Source of the DNA: an uncultured Spirochaetales bacterium
GTDB taxonomy: Bacteria > Spirochaetota > Spirochaetia > Sphaerochaetales > Sphaerochaetaceae
Length of the DNA stretch: 33,124 nucleotides
Direction: 5' to 3'
Assembly (NCBI GenBank): GCA_949288415.1
Contig: CASEKE010000021.1
Location: 1-33,124, forward strand
Shown here piece by piece: positions 23,514 through 31,025 of the stretch (position 1 is its first letter; every line of letters begins with the position of its first letter). A program made the translations under genes and the position numbers. The notes under the pieces are model-generated. The model did no database searches. It had not been told where the DNA came from and was given only the letters and a program-made list of their open reading frames with translations.

Positions 23514-25493
23514 GTGAAAATCAAGTTGGATGAGGTCCTGAACAAGGAACAGGCCGCCGCTGCGGCCATGACGGAAGGTCCGCTGCTTATAATTGCTGGA
23601 GCGGGATCCGGAAAGACACGCATGATAACCTACCGCATCGCCCATATGCTGGAGAGCGGAATCGACGAGAGGAACATTCTCGCCCTGACTTTCACCAACA
23701 AGGCCGCCCAGGAGATGAGCGACCGTATACGCTCTCTCACAGGGAAAAAGCTAAAAGGTCTCACAACAACGACGTTCCATTCCTTCGGCCTCGGACTTCT
23801 GAAGCAGTACATTCATCATCTCGGATACCACAACAACTTCAGCCTGTACGACACCAACGACAATCTGGCCCTGCTCAAGAATTGCATCATCAGTCTCGGC
23901 TACCAGCTGGCAGACTACAATGTCAACACCCTTCTTTCCTATTTCTCCGACTACAAGACCGGCCGCAAGAGCCTAGAGGAAAAGGACAGCGCAGCAAGGC
24001 AGATCTACGAGGAATGGCTGCTGTGCCAGAAGGCATACAACGTCGTGGACTTCGACGACCTCATTCTGCTTCCGGTGAAGATTTTCGAGCTCAAGCCATT
24101 CGTGCTCGAGCAGGTCCAGGACCGTTTCAGATACATTCTGGTCGACGAATTCCAGGATACGAGCCTGCTGCAGTACAGATTCGTTTCCATGATCGCAAAG
24201 AAATACAGAAACATCGCAGTCGTCGGCGACGACGACCAGTCGATATACTCCTGGCGTGGAGCCAACTACCGAAATATTCTCATGTTCGAGGAGGACTTCC
24301 CCGAGAGGAAGGAATTCCGGCTGGAGCAGAACTACAGATCCACCGGAACCATTCTCAAAGCCGCTAACGCGGTCATAAGCAACAACAAGGAAAGAAAGGA
24401 CAAGGTTCTATGGACCTCGTCGGGAAACGGTGCAGACATATCCATCCGCCATCACGACACAGGAGAGGCCGAAGCTTCCTTCATCGCGAACGACATACGG
24501 ACAAAGGTAAGGAACGGAGAGAGATATCAGGACATAGGGATACTTGTAAGGACGAACAGTCTGATCACCCAGCTTGAGAACACCCTTATGGAAAAATCCA
24601 TCCCGGTGAAAGTATCCGGAGGCCAGTCGTTCTATGACCGGAGGGAAATAAGAGATATGCTCTGCTATCTCAAGGTCCTCGTCAACCCGAAGGACGATGT
24701 TTCTCTCCTCAGGATAATAAACACGCCACGGCGCGGCATAGGAAGAACAACAATCGAGAAAATCAGGAACAACGCGGATTCAAAGTTCATCAGTCTAATC
24801 GAATCGATCGAGGACCTCTGCCTGTCGTCGGCTCTCCCGGATAGGACGAAAAAAGCTCTAGTCACCTTTACATCCGCGCTGGACGGCTGGAAAAAACACG
24901 GCAATCTCGCGACGCTCATCTCGACGATTGCAGGCGACATCTCCTATCGCCAGATGCTCTGCGAGGAGTATCCGGACAACGATAAGGTCGTTGAATACAA
25001 GATGGCGGGAATAGGAATCCTTTCCGAGCGGATAAGGCGCTACATAGAAAAGAATCCCGGTGCATCTCTCTCGGATTACGTGAATCTAACGGCGATTCTC
25101 GGCGACGAGAACGACAGCAACGACGACAAGGTCAACCTCATGACTATGCATGCCGCAAAGGGTCTCGAATTCGACGTAGTCCACATCGCCGGCTGCGACG
25201 ACAATATCATCCCCTCATCCAGAGCGCTGGAGGAGAATCCTGCGAACATCGCAGAGGAAAGAAGACTTTTCTACGTGGCGATAACCAGAGCGAAAAGGAT
25301 TTTGGTGATAAACACAGCAAGGGAACGGGCCAATTCGCAGGGCGAAACGAAGCTGGCCATCCCCTCTCGTTTCATCGAAGAGATCCCGGCTGAGCTTTTC
25401 ATGGACGAGGAACAGGCAAAAAAAGAGGAGCGCTCAAGCGGACTGGAAGGTCTCAAGGCGCTCCGTGACAGACTGAAAAAAATGAACGGTTAG
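23514..25493 (+). CDS. UvrD/PcrA/Rep-family superfamily 1 DNA helicase
   Basis: This 659-residue 3'-5' helicase acts in repair, replication restart or recombination control. Motifs are A-G-A-G-S-G-K-T-R near 26-34, T-F-T-N-K-A-A-Q-E-M, V-D-E-F-Q-D-T-S, G-D-D-D-Q-S-I-Y-S-W-R-G-A, Q-N-Y-R-S-T, M-T-M-H-A-A-K-G-L-E-F and V-A-I-T-R-A-K-R. The length is shorter than most UvrD or PcrA proteins, and the C-terminus ends in a short charged tail without a clear Tudor-like extension. It begins at a GTG without a good ribosome site. A TTGACG (23478-23483) overlapping the previous stop could be a -35, with a poor -10 in GTTATAG. It overlaps the convergent permease gene by four bases (TTAG). Confidence 0.92.
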   Translation: MKIKLDEVLNKEQAAAAAMTEGPLLIIAGAGSGKTRMITYRIAHMLESGIDERNILALTFTNKAAQEMSDRIRSLTGKKLKGLTTTTFHSFGLGLLKQYIHHLGYHNNFSLYDTNDNLALLKNCIISLGYQLADYNVNTLLSYFSDYKTGRKSLEEKDSAARQIYEEWLLCQKAYNVVDFDDLILLPVKIFELKPFVLEQVQDRFRYILVDEFQDTSLLQYRFVSMIAKKYRNIAVVGDDDQSIYSWRGANYRNILMFEEDFPERKEFRLEQNYRSTGTILKAANAVISNNKERKDKVLWTSSGNGADISIRHHDTGEAEASFIANDIRTKVRNGERYQDIGILVRTNSLITQLENTLMEKSIPVKVSGGQSFYDRREIRDMLCYLKVLVNPKDDVSLLRIINTPRRGIGRTTIEKIRNNADSKFISLIESIEDLCLSSALPDRTKKALVTFTSALDGWKKHGNLATLISTIAGDISYRQMLCEEYPDNDKVVEYKMAGIGILSERIRRYIEKNPGASLSDYVNLTAILGDENDSNDDKVNLMTMHAAKGLEFDVVHIAGCDDNIIPSSRALEENPANIAEERRLFYVAITRAKRILVINTARERANSQGETKLAIPSRFIEEIPAELFMDEEQAKKEERSSGLEGLKALRDRLKKMNG

Positions 25494-26512
25494 ACTGGGA
25501 GAAGCATATCCCCTTCCTTGATCCAGCCCTTTTTCCGCATGAATTCGCTTATGGCAAGGCAGATGACCGCAGGAAGAAGGAAATGGACTATGAGTATCTT
25601 CCAGATTGCGCCCGTACCCATGACAGCGACTGCATTGAACTGTCCTACAAGGCCGCTCGTTCCCATTCCTGCCCCAGATGCGTTGTTCGTCATTTTGAAA
25701 ATGCAGGTAGATACAGGGCCGACGATCGCGCTGGTCAACGTTGCGGGAATCCATATCTTCCAGTTCTTCCATATGTTGGGAATCTGCAGCATTGACGTAC
25801 CGAGTCCCTGACTTATCAAGCCGCCTATCCTGTTCTCCCTGTAGCTTGCAACTGCGAAGCCTACCATCTGGCAACAGCACCCTACACAAGCAGCTCCTGC
25901 GGCAAGCCCATCGAGTCCGAGGGATATGCAGATTGCAGCGCTGCTTATAGGAAGCGTAAGAACCATGCCGACAACCGTCGATACAAGGATTCCCATTGGA
26001 AGCGGATATAGGGTTGTGAGCTTGTTTATGAATGCACCGATCGCATTCATCAGTCCGCTGACGACCGGAGAGACGAAAACGCCTACAAGACCGCCGACGA
26101 CTATCGTAAATACTGGAACAAGAAGAATGTCGACCTTGGTCTTCCCAGAGATGAATTTTCCGGCCAGTGCCCCGAAGATAGCTGCTATGCATCCACCTAG
26201 TGGTTCTCCTAGCGTAAGGGCTACTGCTCCATCGCCCAAAACGAACGTCCCAGCACCGATCGCTCCTGCGGCTGCCGATGCAAAAACGGCAAGGTTCGGT
26301 GCCTTCAGTGCAACAGCAACGCCAACCCCGATGGCAGGTCCGGTAAGATACTGGGCAATCTGTCCGAAATCCTCAAGCAGTTTTATGCCGGCATAAACGC
26401 CGATCTGCTTGATTATCAATCCGATGATCAATGATGCAAAGAGTCCTTGCGCCATTCCATTCAATATCGAAACAATATGAGTTCCGACACCATGTACTTT
26501 CTTTTCGTCCAT
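25490..26512 (-). CDS. PTS IIC-like (PTS_EIIC_2 / PfoR-type) permease
   Basis: From the ATG at 26512 (AGGAG seven bases upstream) the protein has 340 residues and about eight or nine membrane segments. Residues near 65-110 (L-T-G-P-A-I-G-V-G-V-A-V-A-L-K-A-P) and the glycine- and cysteine-rich G-A-A-C-V-G-C-C-C-Q-M-V-G-F-A-V segment near 215-230 match the PTS IIC group that includes PfoR. No EIIA, EIIB or phosphorylation-site domain is present in the protein or near it, so phosphotransfer is unproven. It could act with distant PTS parts or as a simple transporter or sensor. Substrate is unknown. An earlier in-frame ATG at 26566 lies inside the leader and has no ribosome site. Confidence 0.75.
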   Translation of the reverse strand: MDEKKVHGVGTHIVSILNGMAQGLFASLIIGLIIKQIGVYAGIKLLEDFGQIAQYLTGPAIGVGVAVALKAPNLAVFASAAAGAIGAGTFVLGDGAVALTLGEPLGGCIAAIFGALAGKFISGKTKVDILLVPVFTIVVGGLVGVFVSPVVSGLMNAIGAFINKLTTLYPLPMGILVSTVVGMVLTLPISSAAICISLGLDGLAAGAACVGCCCQMVGFAVASYRENRIGGLISQGLGTSMLQIPNIWKNWKIWIPATLTSAIVGPVSTCIFKMTNNASGAGMGTSGLVGQFNAVAVMGTGAIWKILIVHFLLPAVICLAISEFMRKKGWIKEGDMLLPV

Positions 26513-26566
26513 GGAACACTCCTGAAAAATGATGATGTGTGTATGATTCGGGATGACAGACATCAA

Positions 26567-26583
26567 TGATGTGCATCACATCA
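26567..26583. promoter_or_regulatory. Operator-like palindrome upstream of the PTS IIC-like gene
   Basis: TGATGTG-CAT-CACATCA is a perfect 7-3-7 inverted repeat. It lies about 12-28 bases downstream of the predicted transcription start, where a bound repressor would block elongation. The size and symmetry fit a dimeric GntR- or CRP/FNR-like regulator; none is encoded next to it. Confidence 0.55.
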
Positions 26584-26601
26584 GTGAAGGCCTCCACCTT
26601 G

Positions 26602-26631
26602 ATGATATGGAAAAAGTAAAAAAAAAGTCAA
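26602..26631 (-). promoter_or_regulatory. Promoter of the PTS IIC-like gene
   Basis: On the minus strand there is a -35 TTGACT (26631-26626), an 18-bp T-rich spacer and a -10 TATCAT (26607-26602). The start would be near 26595, giving a leader of about 80 nt that contains the palindrome. Confidence 0.6.
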
Positions 26632-27003
26632 CATACAGGTATCATTTTGATATAATATTATTTATATTATATTAGAACACATACATTATCAATATAATTT
26701 TAATATTAATTATATATCATTTATTTGAATTTTAATGACATATCGATTCAAAATCTCATGGAAAAATAACTTAAAAAAAGTATCTTCATACTATTATATG
26801 CTTTTATTCAATTTTAATTATACTGTAAAAACATAATGAAATATTGAAAGCGTAGGAAAATTGGCATAATACAATAATAATTTTATTACGACAGTATGGT
26901 TTAAATAAACAACAATACATTTTTTATATTGTTCCTTTCTAAAAAATATGAAAACAAATCTAATTCATCAATGGAATGCAGTATCTTTCATATCGAAAAA
27001 AAC

Positions 27004-27074
27004 TGTCCCAATACATAAAACATGAAAAAACAATATTCTCTTCGGTATAAAAGTTTTGGGACATGAAAACAATA
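27004..27074. repeat. Spaced inverted repeat with nested direct repeat
   Basis: TGTCCCAA at 27004-27011 is mirrored by TTGGGACA at 27056-27063. ACATGAAAAAACAATA at 27020-27035 recurs as ACATGAAAACAATA at 27061-27074. The GC-containing arms stand out in otherwise A/T sequence. It may be a protein-binding array or the scar of a small mobile element. Confidence 0.4.
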
Positions 27075-27311
27075 CATTCCTAAAACAGAAAAAATGACTT
27101 GCCAATATGTGATCTATGAAGACTAAAAAAGATACCGATACATAGACAATATAAAATATATCTATCGTGCATATGATTACTCATGTGAAAACATTTTTGA
27201 TAACTTTTATACTGGGTACAATAAAAATGTTATCGAAATTGATATGATTAATAGAAATATGATATCAAAACACTATCATATAAGTATGCAATAAATTTGC
27301 ATTAAATTAGT

Positions 27312-27515
27312 TTAATTATTGCTGCAATCACAATTGAATGAAAGCATACAAATAAATGGCTGTAGCAATACAATTTTAGGTATCATAAATACCCTATGCT
27401 TTTCGAACATCAAAAAACCGACTGGATTGGAATTAAATTCTTTTCTGGCTCTGCACCATAAAATTTCTTGAAATCGGACGGACATTCCAGCAATCAATTC
27501 GGACATGATATGCAT
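27312..27515 (-). CDS. Doubtful 67-residue ORF inside the AT-rich region
   Basis: I recognise no family. Two points favour it: GGGGGA lies six bases before the ATG at 27515, and the stretch 27400-27530 is noticeably less AT-rich than its surroundings. Against it, no promoter is clear, the C-terminal third is of low complexity, and nothing like it is nearby. It could be a remnant of a larger gene. Confidence 0.2.
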   Translation of the reverse strand: MHIMSELIAGMSVRFQEILWCRARKEFNSNPVGFLMFEKHRVFMIPKIVLLQPFICMLSFNCDCSNN

Positions 27516-27804
27516 AAGAATCCCCCATCTTTTTCAAACAAAACAAAAGGACTGAAGGATTTCAGACATAGATAGTATAAATTACAAAATGCTACATGCT
27601 TTTTTTGCAACCCTTCGTAGTAAATTTCTTAATTTTTTTGTTTATCTATGCATCAGGCAACCTCGAATCATCTTTCAGAATATACTTGAATTATCCGAAT
27701 TATTTGTTTCAGTTAATATTCTGTCGTTAAACGTGTTTATTTTAATGATATAACAATGTATTAAAATATTATTTCATAATATTTTTATATAATTATAATA
27801 TAGT

Positions 27805-27820
27805 TATACTACGTAGTATA
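27805..27820. repeat. Perfect 16-bp palindrome in the AT-rich region
   Basis: TATACTACGTAGTATA is an uninterrupted palindrome. Slightly off-centre arms AATTATA (27791-27797) and TATAATT (27822-27828) flank it. The CTACGTAG core is unusual in this context. It lies about 590 bp downstream of the RHH start and is a candidate site for the partition proteins. Confidence 0.5.
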
Positions 27821-28104
27821 TGTATAATTCATGTATATTAATATTATAATAGATCGAATTAATTTAATTACATGATATTCTCACACTGATTCCATACAAA
27901 GATACTACATTTTTATAATGACAATTCGAAAACATGCAAATTCCAGTTGTTTTCAGCCTATTTGCAAATTGATCAACTTGAAATCACATGAAAAAATTGA
28001 AGTACGATTACAAAAATCCAATGATATCCGTTTTATTATTTGAGAGAAATGAATTAAAAAAATATTATCTATATCTGATATAATAAAATTTCTAATTATT
28101 ATGA

Positions 28105-28143
28105 TATAAAAATCATATAGCTTCACAATTAAAGCTATATGAT
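28105..28143 (-). terminator. Terminator of the parA-RHH operon
   Basis: A perfect 12-bp stem, ATCATATAGCTT (28112-28123) with its complement (28132-28143), has an 8-nt loop. On the minus strand it is followed by TTTTTATATC. It sits 29 bases beyond the RHH stop. The stem is AT-rich, so it may be weak. Confidence 0.65.
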
Positions 28144-28171
28144 AATACTATTCGAAATACAAATATATTAA

Positions 28172-28408
28172 TCAATTATTGGAGTATTTCTTATAGAAAT
28201 CCTTCAGAGCGAATCGGACACCGGCCGACCAACCCAATCCAAGATCGCTGAAAAGCTCCTCCAGTTCCTGCTTGAAAGACGGTTCGACGGAAAAGGTCGT
28301 CAGAACCTTCTTTTCCTTGGAATTGTTCGCAAAGACAGCCTTTGCCTTCTTTCCACTCAAACTTTCGTTCTCGATTTCCTGATTCTGTTCAACTTTCTTC
28401 AATGCCAT
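28172..28408 (-). CDS. Small ribbon-helix-helix-like partner of ParA
   Basis: Read from the ATG at 28408, this is a 78-residue protein; a TTG three codons earlier is too close to the TAGGTAGG ribosome site. The first 35 residues are charged and probably disordered (many Lys, Glu, Asn). Then V-L-T-T-F-S-V reads as a beta strand, followed by two helices, P-S-F-K-Q-E-L-E-E-L-F-S-D-L and S-A-G-V-R-F-A-L-K-D-F-Y. This strand-helix-helix order, with a flexible N-terminus, is the layout of ParG- and omega-type centromere-binding proteins that partner small ParA ATPases. It starts 11 bases after the parA stop and shares its terminator. The structural class is inferred from pattern only. Confidence 0.6.
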   Translation of the reverse strand: MALKKVEQNQEIENESLSGKKAKAVFANNSKEKKVLTTFSVEPSFKQELEELFSDLGLGWSAGVRFALKDFYKKYSNN

Positions 28409-28419
28409 TTCAAACAAAC

Positions 28420-29187
28420 CTACCTATTCCAAATGTTATTATCAAGATCGACGATCGCCTGCATCGTAGCCGGTTTCAACCCTCGTCCACGAACCTTGAA
28501 AAGCTGAGGAACCTTGCTCGCTTCCTGCGCCTTTCTGAAAAGAGGATCGACTGGTATCTTGAAGACCATGAATCGTCCACTCGCCTGCGCCGCCGTAAAT
28601 ATATCCCTATGCTGCCGTATACGCTCGTCGAAAGAATTGATTATTATCTTGTTGTGACGGACGTTTACGCGCATGTTCTTTTTGATCCTAGCAAGTTCAT
28701 CTATGAAAATTTCCAAGCCATCAAGACTGAACACCTCGGGAGTCATTGGAGTAACGATCTCGTTGCTGGCTATCAGCGCAGATCGCTCAAGCCTCCCCAA
28801 GCCGGGGGAAAGATCCAGTATGATGTGCTCGTACTGATTGGAAACTTCTTCTATGAGGTCTTGAATAACATATGGTTCGTCTGCCAGTTTTGTCTCGCTG
28901 TACGTCTTGAGAGTACCGCCGATGCCGAATGTCGGGAGAATGAAGAGATTCTCCAGTCCGGGCACAGGCATTACAGCGTCATACACGTAGCATCTGCCCT
29001 GCAGTACATCGGCCAGTTCATATTTAGGCGGATCCTGCAGAAACCATGAAGAAACATTTCCCTGGGGGTCGCAGTCTACAATGAGAGTCTTGTTTCCTTT
29101 CAAGGCGCTCTGACATCCGAGAGTCCCGGAAATAGTAGTCTTGCCTACTCCGCCTTTCTGCAAATGGAATGCAACAGTCTTAGACAT
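28420..29187 (-). CDS. parA: ParA/Soj-family partition ATPase
   Basis: The ATPase moves DNA or other cargo by cycling on the nucleoid. From the ATG at 29187 (GGAGGG upstream) it has 255 residues. The deviant Walker A box is K-G-G-V-G-K-T-T at about 11-18, Walker A' is D-C-D-P-Q-G-N-V-S-S-W-F, and the Walker B-like segment is I-I-L-D-L-S-P-G-L. No N-terminal DNA-binding domain precedes the ATPase, so it is the small (type Ib-like) form, which normally pairs with a small RHH centromere-binding protein; one is encoded directly downstream. This differs from the chromosomal ParA-ParB type. It sits between two AT-rich blocks and may derive from a plasmid. Confidence 0.88.
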   Translation of the reverse strand: MSKTVAFHLQKGGVGKTTISGTLGCQSALKGNKTLIVDCDPQGNVSSWFLQDPPKYELADVLQGRCYVYDAVMPVPGLENLFILPTFGIGGTLKTYSETKLADEPYVIQDLIEEVSNQYEHIILDLSPGLGRLERSALIASNEIVTPMTPEVFSLDGLEIFIDELARIKKNMRVNVRHNKIIINSFDERIRQHRDIFTAAQASGRFMVFKIPVDPLFRKAQEASKVPQLFKVRGRGLKPATMQAIVDLDNNIWNR

Positions 29188-29206
29188 CTTCCCTCCAGAT
29201 ACAACC

Positions 29207-29235
29207 ATTATAAAGCCGATCAAACATTAGCTCAA
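29207..29235 (-). promoter_or_regulatory. parA promoter
   Basis: On the minus strand there is a -35 TTGAGC (29235-29230), a 17-bp spacer and a perfect -10 TATAAT (29212-29207). The leader is about 13 nt and carries GGAGGG. Confidence 0.65.
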
Positions 29236-29482
29236 TAACCAATTAAAAAAATATTGTAAATATAAATTACATCACTATAAAAATGATTAAATTATTTGAA
29301 AATAATAAAAATTATTAATCGTAATAATTGATTTCTTAATTTTTTATTATGTGTTTCAATATCAAAATGGTATTATATACCAATAAAAATTGGACAAATG
29401 AAATATAATTTGTTCTTCGACAAAGTACTTGACAAATAAAAACTCATTAAAAGAATATCATAAAAAAAAGGAAACGGAAAAA
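29236..29482. other. AT-rich divergent intergenic region
   Basis: The space between parA and the glycosidase gene is again very AT-rich. It contains a TGGTAT-TAT-ATACCA inverted repeat (29368-29382) that could be an operator. TTGACA at 29428-29433 could be a -35 for the glycosidase gene, but no -10 at the right distance is convincing. Confidence 0.4.
29368..29382. promoter_or_regulatory. Inverted repeat upstream of the GH43 gene
   Basis: TGGTAT-TAT-ATACCA is a perfect 6-3-6 repeat about 100 bp before the glycosidase start. Sugar-responsive repressors use sites of this size, but no regulator is encoded nearby and the AT-rich setting raises the chance of coincidence. Confidence 0.3.
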
Positions 29483-30967
29483 ATGATACATAATCCGATA
29501 ATTCCGGGTTTCAACCCGGATCCATCAATATGCTTCGATGGGAAATTCTATTACCTCACGACATCGACATTCGAATACTTTCCGGCATGCCCGATATATA
29601 GAAGCAAGAATCTCTCAAAATGGGAATTTCTTCGATACGCGATGGATGACGATAGAATGCCCGATCTTTCAAACTGTCCTGAAAGCTCAGGCATCTATGC
29701 AGCGACAATAAGATATTACCGAGGCAGATACTACATCGTGACAACCAATGTCAACGGCTATGGGAATTTTCTGCTCAGCACAGACAACATAGAAAACGGC
29801 GTCTGGAACGGCCCTTTGTTCATCGGAAAAAACGGAATCGATCCATCGCTTTACTTCGAGGGAGATCGATGCTTCTTCTGTTCCAACGGAATCCTGGATG
29901 GCAAAAGAGGTATAATTGGAGCATTGATCGATCCTTCTTCAGGAAAGTTGGAGACAGAACTCAAAATGCTGACGCCAGGAGAATCTCATTATGCTACGGA
30001 AGCACCTCACATATACAGAAAAGGATCGTTCTACTACCTTGTATTCTCGGAAGGCGGAACTGAATATGGCCATCACTGTCTTGTGGCTCGATCACAGAAC
30101 ATAGACGGCCCCTATGAACTTTATAAAGGAAATCCGATATTAAGCCACACGGACAGAATCAGGCATCCGATACAGGCCACAGGGCATGCAGATCTAATAG
30201 AAACGGATAGCGGAGATTGGTATGCTGTTTTTCTTGCTATCAGGCCGTTCAGCGACAGGACGAAACTGCACAATCTCGGGAGAGAGACATTCCTTGCAAG
30301 GGTGACTTGGACAAATGACGGATGGCCTGTCATAGGCGATAACGGAAAAGTGGAACTATGCATGGAAGACAAAATCGATACCGCACCTGTACTAGCAAAA
30401 AAAATGGAATTCATCGATTTTTCGCGTCCTCTGGAACGACAGAATCTCGAGAGCATACGGAATAGACGCAAGGAGAACTACCTGCTCGATCCAGAGAAAA
30501 GGACTGTGACGCTGATAGGGAACGGAAAGCTGACCGAACATCTATCATCTCCAACTGTCCTTCTGCACAGACAAGAAAGCTTTGAACAAAGCATGGAGAT
30601 ATTTCTGGATGCAAACGCCACGACAGACGGAGCGATTGGAGGAATATGCATTTGGCACAGCATGAACTATTCACTGCTACTGCGTATTTCAAAAGAAAAT
30701 GGCACACTCGTCGCTGAAACGGAAAGGCATGTACACGATCTCTGCGTAACATCGGATAGAATAGCCGTAGCTGCGAAAGGTCAGGTAAAACTCTCGATAG
30801 CCGCAGAGAAAGAACATTATACCATTGCCTTCGAAAAGGATCTTCTAATTTCATCGGCCAGTTTCGCAAACTTCAGTGCGGAAGCATGCATGCATAAGAG
30901 TTTCACAGGAACTTTCTATGGACTGTTTGCCGAAAAAGGCAAGGTATGCTTCTTGCAACCTCAATGA
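29483..30967 (+). CDS. Glycoside hydrolase family 43, beta-xylosidase-like
   Basis: GH43 enzymes release xylose or arabinose from xylo-oligosaccharides. From the ATG at 29483 (AAGGA about 11 bases upstream) the protein has 494 residues. The start, N-P-I-I-P-G-F-N-P-D-P-S-I, carries the catalytic base Asp; G-I-D-P-S-L-Y-F-E holds the second Asp and Y-A-T-E-A-P-H-I-Y the acid Glu. The five-bladed propeller occupies about 1-310. Residues about 320-494 resemble the C-terminal beta-sandwich common in this subfamily. No signal peptide is seen, so it acts on imported oligosaccharides. There is no xylose transporter or isomerase beside it. Its base composition lies between the AT-rich region and the main genes. 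Confidence 0.88.
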   Translation: MIHNPIIPGFNPDPSICFDGKFYYLTTSTFEYFPACPIYRSKNLSKWEFLRYAMDDDRMPDLSNCPESSGIYAATIRYYRGRYYIVTTNVNGYGNFLLSTDNIENGVWNGPLFIGKNGIDPSLYFEGDRCFFCSNGILDGKRGIIGALIDPSSGKLETELKMLTPGESHYATEAPHIYRKGSFYYLVFSEGGTEYGHHCLVARSQNIDGPYELYKGNPILSHTDRIRHPIQATGHADLIETDSGDWYAVFLAIRPFSDRTKLHNLGRETFLARVTWTNDGWPVIGDNGKVELCMEDKIDTAPVLAKKMEFIDFSRPLERQNLESIRNRRKENYLLDPEKRTVTLIGNGKLTEHLSSPTVLLHRQESFEQSMEIFLDANATTDGAIGGICIWHSMNYSLLLRISKENGTLVAETERHVHDLCVTSDRIAVAAKGQVKLSIAAEKEHYTIAFEKDLLISSASFANFSAEACMHKSFTGTFYGLFAEKGKVCFLQPQ

Positions 30968-30970
30968 AAA

Positions 30971-31003
30971 GGGAACGGGAGCATAAAACGCTCCCGTCAT
31001 CCC
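30971..31003. terminator. Terminator between the GH43 gene and typA
   Basis: ACGGGAGC (30975-30982) pairs with GCTCCCGT (30990-30997) around a 7-nt loop; flanking GGGA and TCCC can extend the stem past a bulge. On the minus strand it is followed by TCCCTTTTC, on the plus strand by no clear T-run. It serves the convergent pair, better for typA. Confidence 0.65.
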
Positions 31004-31025
31004 ATAATTCCATCGAATACTTGTA

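Larger units (their letters stand above)
26640..28111. other. Long AT-rich, essentially non-coding region
   Basis: Roughly 1.5 kb holds no convincing gene except one doubtful 67-codon ORF. Counted by eye, 60-base lines range from about 7 to 22 G or C, against roughly half in the neighbouring genes. It contains a perfect 16-bp palindrome, spaced inverted and direct repeats, and many A/T tracts. It ends at the terminator of the parA operon. Its position beside a ParA/RHH pair makes a centromere or replication origin a reasonable hypothesis. No DnaA-box cluster, iteron array, transposase or integrase could be recognised. Confidence 0.7.

Noticed and set aside
26567..26583. Canonical CRP site
   Set aside because: The palindrome contains TGTG and CACA-like parts, but its 7-3-7 spacing does not match TGTGA-N6-TCACA.
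26640..28111. CRISPR array or iteron array in the AT-rich block
   Set aside because: Only isolated repeats were seen; there are no regularly spaced copies and no cas or rep gene.
26640..28111. Chromosomal oriC
   Set aside because: No dnaA, dnaN or gyrase genes flank it and no cluster of TTATCCACA-like boxes was found. It remains possible only as a plasmid-type origin.
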